Shown one piece after another: positions 18,263-27,179 of a stretch of DNA of 64,000 nt. The stretch comes from Fischerella muscicola SAG 1427-1 = PCC 73103 (lineage in GTDB: Bacteria; Cyanobacteriota; Cyanobacteriia; Cyanobacteriales; Nostocaceae): the NCBI RefSeq assembly GCF_000317245.1, contig NZ_AJLJ01000063.1:56914-120913 (forward strand), written 5' to 3'. The stretch's first letter is position 1; each line of letters begins with the position of its first letter. The translations under genes and the position numbers were made by a program. The notes under the pieces were generated by a model. It was not told where the DNA came from, did no database searches, and was given only the letters and a program-made list of their open reading frames with translations.

Positions 18263-20617
18263 CTATCCAGGTAGGCGATACATAATCACTTTCGCTTTCA
18301 AATCTTCTTCCACAAACACTAAATACTCACCATTGGAACGACGAAAAGCCCGAATCCCAAAGGGTATGTCAACCCAGCCAACTTCGTTACCAACTTCCGG
18401 CCCAGGTTTCAACTGTTGCACTTGTTTTCCTGTGGTGGCATCGTAGACAAATACATCTGGGGTTTTACTGCTGACAGCAAACACTCTGTTACCAGCTACA
18501 TCCATTGCTTTAATGTGCAATTTGGGATCGCGTTTGATTTCATAGGGTAATGCTATGCGCCAACGTATTTTTTTGGCTTTGCTCCAATTATCATAGCGGA
18601 TGATTTCTGTGCCAACCAATCCCCAATCACCATCAATGTTGGGGCGATCGCTAGTATAACCGCTTAAATACAATGCATCCTGTTCTGGGAAATATTTTAT
18701 TCTGGTAATAGTTTTAAATGGTTGGGGCATTGGTGACTTTTGCACAGTTTTGGTACTGTAAACCGGACAACCATGAGCATTTAACCCGCCAAAGCGGTAA
18801 TGTTTGATGTAGCCGTCTTCGGCTGCTTTCCAAACATCTCCTTTACTATCTATTTCCCAACCCCAAACAGAATCATCTTTTTCACCCGTGGCTTGATATT
18901 CGTTGGCTTGAGGTGAACCGTCGCCGTTTGCATCAATCCATATCCAACTACTATTTGTCGGTTCGTTGGCTAGCCAGTCTTCTTTGCCTTTGCCAAATAT
19001 ACCGCAGGGAACGGCAATTTCTCCATCAAAACGATACATTAATAAGCGTTCTGACATCATTTCTGAAGACAGATATAACAAACGTTTTCCCTGCAAGCGT
19101 CGGACAAAGGCTGCGGTGGGTGTGGTGTGTAGTCTGGCATCATTGGGATAGCGGAATCGATCTAAGGTATAGCCTTTGTATTGCCATTCTTTACCGCTAC
19201 CTTTGCTGTAGTCCATGACGAAATGTTCATCTTTGGTGAAGACGTTAGCGCCATCAGTACCAACATCAGCATCAGCATTATCTAAAAATTGTAAACCTAG
19301 CAATTGCCATTGTAATTTGCCAGATGGGGAGAGTTTACGTAAGTCTACGCCAGAACGATTGAAACCAACGTTACTAACATAGATATTTCCGCTTGCATCT
19401 GTACCGACTCCACTCAAACCGTAAAATTTCAAATCTCCGATTTCGCCACGTTTCCCTGAATAAATACCGCCTTGAGTACCAAAAGTGCCTACTTGTTTGG
19501 GTTTATTGGCTATGTCGTAGATTAATACTTGCTGACGTGGGCCGTTGTCTGCAACTAACAACCTGTTTTTATTATCGACTGCGATCGCACTTGGTTGAGC
19601 AACACTGGTGATTGCACCTAATTGCTTCCCTGTTGGTGAATAATGCCCAATTTGGTTTTTATCTCGAATAATCCAGAGATTTCCTTTTTTGTCAATAGCT
19701 ATTTTGCTCGGATTAGTTACTTTAAAGCTACGTATTTCTTTCATCGTAGCGGTGTTGTAGACACGAACCAAATTAGCTGCTTTGTCACTTGCATACAACT
19801 GTTTTCCATCAGTTGCTAATCCTGTGACTTTATCTTTGTTACTAACTATTAACATGCTTTTATCCCAGCCGCGCCCTTGGGGAAAAGGTGCTGGTTTTCC
19901 AGATAAGTTATAGCGTCTGATGGAAAACCATGTTGTACCTTTGGGGGGGTAATCTTCTCCTGCTTTTCCTTCGGGAGATTGCTGCATCCCTACATACATA
20001 TATTTTTGATCAACTGCGATCGCATCTCCTCCCATTCTTCCCCAGCCATGTAAGTCATCAGCTTTACCAATGACATCTCCATTTTTGTAAATTCCTACTT
20101 CTCTTCCGGCTTCATCCCAATCTGTATTGGTGTAGACTGTACCATCAGAAGCAACATACATATCACTTACTTGGATTTGTACCCATTTGTCACTACCACC
20201 AAAGGAGTTGCCTATCCAAGATGTTTTATAACTATTTGTCGCAGATATTGTGTAAGAATTTGTAGCTGATGGCGTAAAAGTATCCGTTGCAGGTAATTTG
20301 TAAGTATCTATTGCTGGTGGTGTGTATATGTTTGTTGTAGAAGGTGTATAAGTACTTTCCTCTGGTATTGTGTAGATTTTGATTGTCGGTGGTGCTGTGC
20401 CAATATTTGTTCCAGATGTAATTCTTCCAGTGAAATAAATGGCAATTAGAGTCACAGTGATCAACCCAGCAATAAAGCTAAATAAGAACTTCAATCTCCT
20501 TTGAGTTCGGAAATTACCTCTCATTATTAAGTTATTGAGCTTACGGATTAAATCTCTTATGTTGCTTAGTTGTTGGTAATATAGCTGACTAATTTGTCGT
20601 TTAAATTTATTTCTCAT
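18263..20617 (-). CDS. Membrane-anchored beta-propeller (NHL-like) protein
   Basis: The 784-residue protein has a basic cytosolic head and a single membrane anchor (about 44-64, FLFSFIAGLITVTLIAIYFT). A Thr/Ser/Pro/Tyr-rich stalk (about 75-135) follows, built of loosely repeated TYTPSTTN/TFTPSATN/SYTISATN units. A large extracytoplasmic region then carries NHL/SMP-30-type propeller blades such as PSKIAIDKKGNLWIIRD and PSAIAVDNKNRLLVADNG. No catalytic motif is recognised; such propellers bind sugars, proteins or metals. An IDANGDGSPQANEYQ segment near residue 565 resembles a calcium-binding dockerin/EF-type loop. The gene has its own terminator and large gaps on both sides, so it is a single unit. 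Function unknown. Confidence 0.75.
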   Translation of the reverse strand: MRNKFKRQISQLYYQQLSNIRDLIRKLNNLIMRGNFRTQRRLKFLFSFIAGLITVTLIAIYFTGRITSGTNIGTAPPTIKIYTIPEESTYTPSTTNIYTPPAIDTYKLPATDTFTPSATNSYTISATNSYKTSWIGNSFGGSDKWVQIQVSDMYVASDGTVYTNTDWDEAGREVGIYKNGDVIGKADDLHGWGRMGGDAIAVDQKYMYVGMQQSPEGKAGEDYPPKGTTWFSIRRYNLSGKPAPFPQGRGWDKSMLIVSNKDKVTGLATDGKQLYASDKAANLVRVYNTATMKEIRSFKVTNPSKIAIDKKGNLWIIRDKNQIGHYSPTGKQLGAITSVAQPSAIAVDNKNRLLVADNGPRQQVLIYDIANKPKQVGTFGTQGGIYSGKRGEIGDLKFYGLSGVGTDASGNIYVSNVGFNRSGVDLRKLSPSGKLQWQLLGLQFLDNADADVGTDGANVFTKDEHFVMDYSKGSGKEWQYKGYTLDRFRYPNDARLHTTPTAAFVRRLQGKRLLYLSSEMMSERLLMYRFDGEIAVPCGIFGKGKEDWLANEPTNSSWIWIDANGDGSPQANEYQATGEKDDSVWGWEIDSKGDVWKAAEDGYIKHYRFGGLNAHGCPVYSTKTVQKSPMPQPFKTITRIKYFPEQDALYLSGYTSDRPNIDGDWGLVGTEIIRYDNWSKAKKIRWRIALPYEIKRDPKLHIKAMDVAGNRVFAVSSKTPDVFVYDATTGKQVQQLKPGPEVGNEVGWVDIPFGIRAFRRSNGEYLVFVEEDLKAKVIMYRLPG

Positions 20618-21965
20618 AATTATATTTTTTACGTAAATACTAGTATTTTGGGATAATTACTATGTAATTAATTATATTTTATTTTTTATTTATTAAGAAA
20701 TTATTCTCAGTACTGAAATCACTAATTATACTAAAACATAAATAATTAATTTTTAGTTAACACAAAACAACTGTTTGGTTAAAAATATTTATTTTTTTAT
20801 CATTCATGCAATATTCATCAATAAAACTAACCAAATTTTCCGTAAATATGGCTAATTTCATGAAAAATTTACAAAACCCACATTAGTTTTTTAATTTTAG
20901 CTAAGAATTTCTCGTAATAATTCTATTGCGATCGCAATCGGTGTATGTAGGAGTTGTGATAATACTGCAAGGGATAAGATTTTTCGTCATAATTTTGGGG
21001 TTGTAGAGACGCGATATATCGCGTCTCTGGTGGATTTAAATGTCAATTGAATTGTCTTATCCGAGCAGTATTGGGAGTTGTGAAAATTGGCAAACCCAGA
21101 TTTCCGACTTTGCAGAAGTTGTTAGAGATTTAGCTGTTAACAAATAATTTAGGAATACGATATCTCTGTGAAATGTTAATTTCAGCACTAATTGGATAAG
21201 AATTAATGCATCTTTGTTTATTAACTAGCTAATTTTTTAGTTAAAATTTTAGCTAAACAGCTATTAATTAGGTAAAAATATGCCTGGGTCTCATGTTAGA
21301 TGCAGGAGTCATCCAATTTTGGATTTTGGATTTTGGATTGACGAGGCACGGGTGGCGTACTCTATGAGAAGCCGCGCATAGCGCGTCTACAAAGTAGCGT
21401 CCCGGAGGGAATTACCTGCGTCGCCCCATTGAGTGCCGTCTCCACGGACAAAGCAAAAAGTTGTTGGTTAGTTTAATGTTTAGGGTTTTAAGTCACATGT
21501 TTGACATAGGATAAAGCCTCCACCGGCTTCTCTGTAAGTATTAGACCCTCATTTAGCGAGGCTCAAAATTTTGCCCCAAAGGAAGATAAATTGTATACAT
21601 TGAAATTAGGTCTCTTTCTAGATTTATCTAAATTTTATACCTTGAAATTGTCATCAAAAATTCTAGAAATTTAAGTAATTCATTTTAGAGATTTTAATGT
21701 TTAATAGTTAGAAGATTTTCACTAATAATTCCAGGGTACAAGTTCCTAGATTTATCTATGGAGTCAATCAAAAATTCAAAATCTCAAACCTAAAAATCTT
21801 TGACATAAATCTATCCAAAGAATGATCACCAAATACTAATTTATGTGCGTCATCGAAAAATAGAAACACCACAGCCATCAGTTTCCTGTTATTTTCAAAG
21901 AAGGTGGCTCAAAAACTGGTAAAACTAGATACAAACACAAGCGATTTATGGTTGGGGATATATAA
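20618..21965. other. 1.35 kb gene-free region with a family E element
   Basis: The gap is AT-rich and lacks coding frames. It holds the family E element at 20961-21072, a degenerate family A-like stretch at about 21085-21160 (GATTTCCGACTTTGCAGAAG and AATTTAGGAATACGATA), and a palindrome-rich filler segment at about 21350-21430 (GCCGCGCATAGCGCGTCTAC). Nothing else could be identified. Confidence 0.6.
20961..21072. mobile_element. MITE-like element, family E, with flanking direct repeats
   Basis: Ends AATACTGCAAGGGATAAGA and (reverse) AATACTGCTCGGATAAGA match inward for about 18 bases. The core is the palindrome GAGACGCGATATATCGCGTCTC (21005-21026). The 10-base sequence GGAGTTGTGA is found immediately on both sides (20950-20959 and 21074-21083), as expected of a target-site duplication. 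Confidence 0.7.
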
Positions 21966-23132
21966 GTGAGTAGTAACAAAAAAAACAATAGAACATCTGC
22001 ATACATTCTTTGCGTGGGAGTGGGTTGGTTTCCTACAACGCCAGGAGGACTGGAGAGATATGTGTATGACCTGACTCAAAAACTAGCAGAAAATCAAGAC
22101 CAGATTGAACTATGTGGAGTAGGTCTACCGGACACTCAACTTAGTTTACCGATGAAGTTAACTAATTTGGCTTCGCCAGATAGCCAGATTTGGAAACGGT
22201 TATGGTCAATTCGCCAAAATTTCCAGAAAACCAGAATGGGAAAGCCAGATGCGATTAATTTGCATTTTGCTTTGTATAGCTTTCCGATATTAGATTTGTT
22301 ACCCAAAGGAGTACCAATTACTTTTAACTTTCATGGCCCTTGGGCGTCGGAAAGTAAGCAAGAGGTAGTTCATCAACAATTAAGTGTGTTTTTTAAGCAC
22401 CAGCTGATCGAAAAAAGAACTTATGATCAGTGCGATCGCTTTATTGTTTTGAGTAAAGCCTTTGGTCAAATACTGCACGAACAGTATCAAATTCCTTGGG
22501 AAAAAATTTACATTATTCCTGGTGGAGTAAATACTGATCAGTTTCAGTCTAACTTATCACGCGCCGAAGCTCGCGCCAAACTTGGCTGGCCACAAGATAG
22601 GGCGATTATTTTTAGTAGTCGCCGCTTAGTGCATCGAGTTGGAATCGACAAATTACTCGAAGCCCTAGCAATCATTAAACCAAGATTACCAGATTTTTGG
22701 TTAGCGATCGCAGGTCGTGGCCCGATCCAAGCAGCACTACAACAACAAGCTATCGAATTAGGACTCAATGAACATGTGAAATTTTTAGGATTTCTACCTG
22801 ATGAGGATTTGCCCATAGCTTATCAAGCTGCTGATGTTAGTGTGATGCCTAGTCAATGTTTTGAAGGATTTGGGTTAGCAGTGGTAGAATCTCTAGCCTG
22901 TGGTACTCCCGTTGTGTGTACTCCAGTAGGTGGAATGCCAGAAATTTTAGAACAATTTTCACCACAATTAATTACTTCTGGTACAGAAGTTTCAGCCATT
23001 GTGGAAAAATTAGAACAAGTGCTGTTAAGAAAGATACCAACTCCTTCAAGAGAAGCCTGTCGTCAGTATGTTACTGCTAATTTTGATTGGTCTAAAATAG
23101 CGCAAGATGTCAGGAAAGTCATATTGGCCTGA
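21966..23132 (+). CDS. Glycosyltransferase family 4
   Basis: The 388-residue GT4/GT-B glycosyltransferase has an N-terminal acceptor domain with GWFPTTPGGLERYVYDLTQ, a glycine-rich loop near residue 22. Its C-terminal donor domain has IPGGVNTDQF, SSRRLVHRVGIDKLLEAL, LGFLPDEDLPIAYQAADV and the E-x7-E pair in EGFGLAVVESLACGTPVV. Such enzymes add sugars from nucleotide donors in polysaccharide or glycolipid synthesis. The start is GTG; no upstream ATG fits. A second GT4 gene follows 118 bases downstream, suggesting a small cell-surface glycan unit. Confidence 0.9.
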   Translation: MSSNKKNNRTSAYILCVGVGWFPTTPGGLERYVYDLTQKLAENQDQIELCGVGLPDTQLSLPMKLTNLASPDSQIWKRLWSIRQNFQKTRMGKPDAINLHFALYSFPILDLLPKGVPITFNFHGPWASESKQEVVHQQLSVFFKHQLIEKRTYDQCDRFIVLSKAFGQILHEQYQIPWEKIYIIPGGVNTDQFQSNLSRAEARAKLGWPQDRAIIFSSRRLVHRVGIDKLLEALAIIKPRLPDFWLAIAGRGPIQAALQQQAIELGLNEHVKFLGFLPDEDLPIAYQAADVSVMPSQCFEGFGLAVVESLACGTPVVCTPVGGMPEILEQFSPQLITSGTEVSAIVEKLEQVLLRKIPTPSREACRQYVTANFDWSKIAQDVRKVILA

Positions 23133-23250
23133 CTATTATTTTAAGTAGCTGCAAGAAATTAAATTCATTTAACATGCATCTCACCTCCCACTTTTTGCAC
23201 TCATTAAATAACTGCAAGAGGTTTAATATTGAAAATGTGAAGGGTAAAAT

Positions 23251-24387
23251 ATGAAAATTTTATTTTTAGACCAAAGTGGTAAACCAGGTGGTGCAGAACT
23301 GTGTCTCATAGACATTGCCAAACCTTATCGAGATAATTGTTTAGTTGGTTTGTTTGCTGATGGTGATTTTAAAACTTTACTTGAAAAAAATCAGATTCCC
23401 GTTCAAGTTCTGACAACTCAAATCATCCAAGTTCGCAAAGAAAGTTCCTTTGCACAAGGATTAGCAAGTCTAGAACAACTCATACCTTTACTTACTAAAG
23501 TTGTGCAAACAGCCCGTGAATATGATTTAATTTACGCCAACACTCAAAAAGCATTAGTTGTGGGAGCGATCGCCAGTTTTTTAAGTGGGCGTCCTTTGGT
23601 TTATCATTTACATGACATTCTTTCACCAGAACATTTTAGTCAAACCAACCGCCGTATTGCTGTGACTGCTGCCAATCGGGCATCATTAGTAATTGCTAAT
23701 TCTCAAGCAAGTAAAGCAGCATTTATCGAAGCGGGAGGACGTGCAGACATTACCACAGTTATCTACAACGGCTTTGATCCCCAAAACTATCAAACAGATA
23801 AATCTATAATTCATCAAACCAGACAACAACTAGGACTAGAAAATAAATTTGTCGTTGGACACTTTAGTCGTCTTGCGCCTTGGAAAGGACAACACATATT
23901 AATTGAAGCACTGAAACAATGTCCTCAACAAGTAACAGCAATTTTAGTTGGGGATGCATTGTTTGGAGAACAAGAATATGTCCAAAAATTACACCAACAA
24001 ATTGCTTCTTTAGGACTGGAAAATCGAGTTAAATTTTTAGGATTTCGTTCGGATATTCCCCAACTAATGTCAGCATGTGACTTAGTAGCGCATACTTCAA
24101 CTGCTGCGGAACCCTTTGGTAGAGTAATTGTCGAGGCTATGTTGTGCGGAAAACCAGTCATAGCAGCAAAAGCCGGTGGTGCAATCGAATTAGTAGAACA
24201 TGGTATTAATGGCTTTTTATCTACACCAGGAAAATCCCAAGAACTTGCACAGATGATTACTACCTGTTTACAAGAGCCAGAAAAAACTGCGATGATTGCC
24301 AATCATGCCCAGACTACAGCCAGCCAGCGTTTTGATGTGAAAAATATTAATCAGCAAATAGCCCAGCAATTGCTGAAAAAATTATAA
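23251..24387 (+). CDS. Glycosyltransferase family 4
   Basis: The 378-residue GT4 protein opens MKILFLDQSGKPGGAELCLI, with the PGG nucleotide/acceptor loop. Its donor domain has HFSRLAPWKGQHILIEAL, VKFLGFRSDIPQLMSACDLV and the catalytic-type EPFGRVIVEAMLCGKPVIA. It is only distantly similar to the preceding glycosyltransferase, so this is not a recent duplication. AAGGGTAAAAT before the ATG supplies a weak ribosome site. Probable role: sugar transfer to an exported polysaccharide or lipid, together with its neighbour. Confidence 0.9.
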   Translation: MKILFLDQSGKPGGAELCLIDIAKPYRDNCLVGLFADGDFKTLLEKNQIPVQVLTTQIIQVRKESSFAQGLASLEQLIPLLTKVVQTAREYDLIYANTQKALVVGAIASFLSGRPLVYHLHDILSPEHFSQTNRRIAVTAANRASLVIANSQASKAAFIEAGGRADITTVIYNGFDPQNYQTDKSIIHQTRQQLGLENKFVVGHFSRLAPWKGQHILIEALKQCPQQVTAILVGDALFGEQEYVQKLHQQIASLGLENRVKFLGFRSDIPQLMSACDLVAHTSTAAEPFGRVIVEAMLCGKPVIAAKAGGAIELVEHGINGFLSTPGKSQELAQMITTCLQEPEKTAMIANHAQTTASQRFDVKNINQQIAQQLLKKL

Positions 24388-24428
24388 ATCACTTCGTCAG
24401 AAATCAATATTTTTGAGTAGAAGTTGTT

Positions 24429-24462
24429 ATACCGTTTCGCTTTTTTGAGAATACAAATACAT
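24429..24462. repeat. Solo left end of a family B element
   Basis: ATACCGTTTCGCTTTTTTGA and the following GATACAAATACATG-like sequence match the left end of the family B copy at 56833. No matching right end is present before the next gene. Confidence 0.5.
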
Positions 24463-24541
24463 GTTGTTTAAATCCAGACTCTTTCCAAGAAGCGCGATCG
24501 CGTAGCTTTTGTTCCTCTCGATGAAGCTACGACATCAACTC

Positions 24542-25081
24542 TTAGGAAGCATCATAAATCTGCCAACTGCGAACACCCCACCGCTTGAGAATTGGCTCGG
24601 CAATGCGGATTTGGGCTTCTGTTGCCTCTATCACCACTAAATAATCTCCTTGATCAAAGCGATCGCCATAAAACTGAGCTTGTTCAGTGGGAATGAACCA
24701 CCCCTGTAGCGCTCCAACAAGACCACTGACGGTTGCAACGATTCCACCTCTCAGAAACGCTACTAATATGCTCTCTATTGCTAGTGCAGGACCAACCCCA
24801 GGAACTAGCAAAATAAGCAGTCCAGCTATTGTAGAGAGAAATCCACCTGCTGCACCACCTGTCACCATTCCAGCGAAAGCCCATTGTCCGCGTGTCAATA
24901 GTTTACTTCTGGTATTGCTTTTGGTATTGCTTTCAAGATACTCATCCGAATTATCCGCCTTAGCGATCACAGCAATTTTGCTCATTGGAAAGTCAGTGCT
25001 TTCTAGCTCATCTAGAGCTTGTTCTACCTTTTGACGGTTAGAAAATATGCCAATCGCGTGCTTAAGTTGATAAAAGGACAT
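24542..25081 (-). CDS. General stress protein 17M-like protein (paralogue 1)
   Basis: This 179-residue protein begins with the GSP17M/YflT-type fold: HAIGIFSNRQKVEQALDELE, then a variable segment. A glycine-rich hydrophobic hairpin (MVTGGAAGGFLSTIAGLLIL to VAFLRGGIVATVSGLVGAL, about 80-140) follows. The end (GDYLVVIEATEAQIRIAEPI) repeats a small alpha-beta sub-domain. The hydrophobic middle could insert into a membrane. Members in Bacillus are stress-induced; biochemical function unknown. A close paralogue lies 650 bases away on the opposite strand (25729-26265), with an ion-channel-like gene between them, so the two may serve the same stress response. Confidence 0.8.
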   Translation of the reverse strand: MSFYQLKHAIGIFSNRQKVEQALDELESTDFPMSKIAVIAKADNSDEYLESNTKSNTRSKLLTRGQWAFAGMVTGGAAGGFLSTIAGLLILLVPGVGPALAIESILVAFLRGGIVATVSGLVGALQGWFIPTEQAQFYGDRFDQGDYLVVIEATEAQIRIAEPILKRWGVRSWQIYDAS

Positions 25082-25195
25082 TTTTCTTGGTTATGATGTT
25101 GCCGCTTGATTGATTCTAAATCAATGAGAGGAGATGACTAAATTCGTTAAAGTTTCACTACTGCTATCAACAAATGAAACTTCACTACAGGTAAT

Positions 25196-25624
25196 TTGGG
25201 AATTGATGACAACCAAAAGCGCCGAGATCCGAAAACTAAATCAGCCATGAATCAACCTTGGACAATCCGTTGGCACATTTACCTGCCTCAGTTGCTACTC
25301 ATTAGTTTGGGAATAATAGTTTTTTTCGCTATTTGTTATTGGAGTATAGACATTCTCAATTGGGGATGGCTACTAAACCGAAAAGGCGATCGTGAAAAAG
25401 AGTTTTTGGGAATGCTCTATTTTAGTATGGGTACTTTTTTTCGGATTGGCTATGGAGACCAAGTACCATTTGGCTTAAATCGTTGGCTTGTAGGGCTAGA
25501 AGCCTTTAGCAACTATTTTGTAGAGGTGATCTTCATTGCTCGATTAATAATGAATGTTTTAGGGAAATTCATATCTTTTAGCGTTAGAGAGCGGTTGGAA
25601 AATCTTCTTACACGCTACGACTAA
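25196..25624 (+). CDS. Minimal pore-loop ion channel with unusual filter
   Basis: The protein has two membrane spans (about residues 30-52 and 105-128) around a re-entrant pore segment LYFSMGTFFRIGYGDQVPFG. This is the architecture of simple two-span potassium channels (KcsA/MthK type, ion_trans_2). The filter reads R-I-G-Y-G-D where potassium channels normally have T-V-G-Y-G-D, so the innermost threonine site is replaced by arginine. There is no RCK domain in the protein, but a TrkA/RCK-type gene lies 870 bases downstream. The start is uncertain: TTG at 25196 has AGGT close upstream, while ATG at 25247 (125 residues) begins nearer the first span but has no ribosome site. Confidence 0.75.
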   Translation: MGIDDNQKRRDPKTKSAMNQPWTIRWHIYLPQLLLISLGIIVFFAICYWSIDILNWGWLLNRKGDREKEFLGMLYFSMGTFFRIGYGDQVPFGLNRWLVGLEAFSNYFVEVIFIARLIMNVLGKFISFSVRERLENLLTRYD

Positions 25625-25728
25625 GCTTATATGCTCACTTTCTCGTCACATTTATTGTTAACAGTGAAAACAAATCAAGCGATGGCAACTCTCCAAGTCG
25701 ATTCATTCAGTACTTTTTGAGAGGCAAA

Positions 25729-26265
25729 ATGGCTTCTGGTAAACTCCAACATGCTATTGGTATATTTTCCAGCCAACAACGTGCAGTACAGGCGCTTGAA
25801 GAGTTGAGAAATAGTGGGTTTCCAATAAATAAGATTTCCGTAATCACTAAAAAGCCCAAAGTTGATGAGCAACTTGATCATGCCGACACAAGTCAAAGTA
25901 ATATCACTCCCGCTGAAGGTGCAGCAATGGGTGCATTGGCAAGTGCTAGGGTGGCAGGTTTACTTACCTTGGTTGCAGGTTTGGGTATTTTGCTGATTCC
26001 AGGCTTTGGTCCAGCACTGGCTGTAGAGTCTGTTTTAGTTACTCTTTTAGGAAGTGGAACCAGTGCAGCTGCTGGTGGTCTGATTGGCGCACTCCGGGGT
26101 TGGTTTCTGCCCGAAGAAGCAGCTCTACTTTATAACGACCGACTATTTCAAGGGAGTTATTTGGTAACAATAGAAGGAACAGAGGACGATATCCGTCGTG
26201 CCGAACCAGTTCTTAAGCATTGGGGTATTGAGGAGTGGCGTGTTGTTGATGTCCCCACGAGTTGA
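25729..26265 (+). CDS. General stress protein 17M-like protein (paralogue 2)
   Basis: The 178-residue protein is about half identical by eye to the one at 24542-25081 and has the same order: HAIGIFSSQQRAVQALEELR, a variable charged stretch, a glycine-rich hydrophobic region (VAGLLTLVAGLGILLIPGFG) and the ending GSYLVTIEGTEDDIRRAEPV. I chose the ATG at 25729, preceded by AGAGG four bases upstream; an in-frame TTG at 25717 would add four residues. It follows the channel gene by about 100 bases on the same strand and may share its transcript. A family B element begins 10 bases after its stop codon. Confidence 0.8.
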   Translation: MASGKLQHAIGIFSSQQRAVQALEELRNSGFPINKISVITKKPKVDEQLDHADTSQSNITPAEGAAMGALASARVAGLLTLVAGLGILLIPGFGPALAVESVLVTLLGSGTSAAAGGLIGALRGWFLPEEAALLYNDRLFQGSYLVTIEGTEDDIRRAEPVLKHWGIEEWRVVDVPTS

Positions 26266-26275
26266 AGCAGTTGTA

Positions 26276-26376
26276 ATACCAATTTGAAAAAAGAATGCGA
26301 CAGATGAATTTTGTAGAGACGCGATTTATCGCGTTTCATATTCTGAATGTGTCGCAAACATTTTCTGAATCGGTAT
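26276..26376. mobile_element. MITE-like element, family B variant
   Basis: ATACCAATTTGAAAAAAGAA and, in reverse, ATACCGATTCAGAAAATG form the ends and both continue to TGCGACA. The core has TGTAGAGACGCGATTTATCG, a GAGACGCG half-palindrome also found in the family E element. It fills most of the gap before the TrkA-like gene. Confidence 0.65.
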
Positions 26377-26496
26377 AAGTTGCACGTACCAAGCTATTTC
26401 TTAAAAAGACTCCAACAAGCTTGTTAAAGCTACACCTTCACTGCGAGTGTTAGCCTGTAAAGTGAAATAGAAAGTCGAAGAGTATCAGGAGTAAGC

Positions 26497-27174
26497 ATGT
26501 ACGTGCTAATAGGTGGAGCAGGCTTAGTGGGGCTTTCTTTGGCTCAAAAACTGGTAGAACTGGGGCATACTGTTGCCGTTATTGATATTAACCCTACTGC
26601 TTGTCGCTATGCCCGTGAACAAGTGGGAGCGATGGCTTTTGAAGGCAGTGCTGTGAGTACAGAAATATTGCTAGAAGCTGGAATTCGTAAAGCCGATGCC
26701 CTAGCAGCTGTCCTGAGAAGTGATGCTTTGAACTTAGCAATGGTAACTCTTGCCAAACATTACGGTGTTCCCCATATTCTGACTCGGATGCGTCACTCTG
26801 ATTTTGCCGATCCGCTGCGTTTGGCAGGAGCCAATCATATCATTAGTACTGTGGATTTAGCAGTTTCAACGATGGTGAATGCCATTGAGTATCCGCAAGT
26901 AGAATCAATGATGCATTTTGAGCAAGGACAGATTGAGGTGTTGAAACTTTCCATCCCCAACAATTGCTATGTTGTTGGTCGTAGCGTTGCTGAAATTGCT
27001 CAGGATTCACGTTTTCCCAATGGTTCTCTAATTATTGGTTATCAACCCCATCCTCACGAAGATTTAACTATTCCTAATGGTAGTACAGTACTAGAACCTG
27101 ATTCAACTGTGCTAATTGTGACCAAACCTGGTTCATTGCATCAAGTGATTAATTTTATTGAAGGCTGTAAATAA
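26497..27174 (+). CDS. TrkA/KtrA-type NAD-binding (RCK) protein
   Basis: The 225-residue protein consists of a Rossmann RCK-N domain (LIGGAGLVGLSLAQKLVELG with the GxGxxG loop, acidic VIDINP at the end of the second strand, and DAL..AVLRSDALNLAM) and a RCK-C/TrkA-C domain from about 140. Such proteins bind NAD(H) or ATP and gate potassium transporters or channels from the cytosolic side. It has no membrane part of its own. AGGAG lies eight bases before the ATG. It is followed after five bases by a DUF3124 gene (one operon) and lies near a stand-alone pore protein and a CPA1 antiporter, either of which could be its partner. Confidence 0.88.
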   Translation: MYVLIGGAGLVGLSLAQKLVELGHTVAVIDINPTACRYAREQVGAMAFEGSAVSTEILLEAGIRKADALAAVLRSDALNLAMVTLAKHYGVPHILTRMRHSDFADPLRLAGANHIISTVDLAVSTMVNAIEYPQVESMMHFEQGQIEVLKLSIPNNCYVVGRSVAEIAQDSRFPNGSLIIGYQPHPHEDLTIPNGSTVLEPDSTVLIVTKPGSLHQVINFIEGCK

Positions 27175-27179
27175 ATTTA

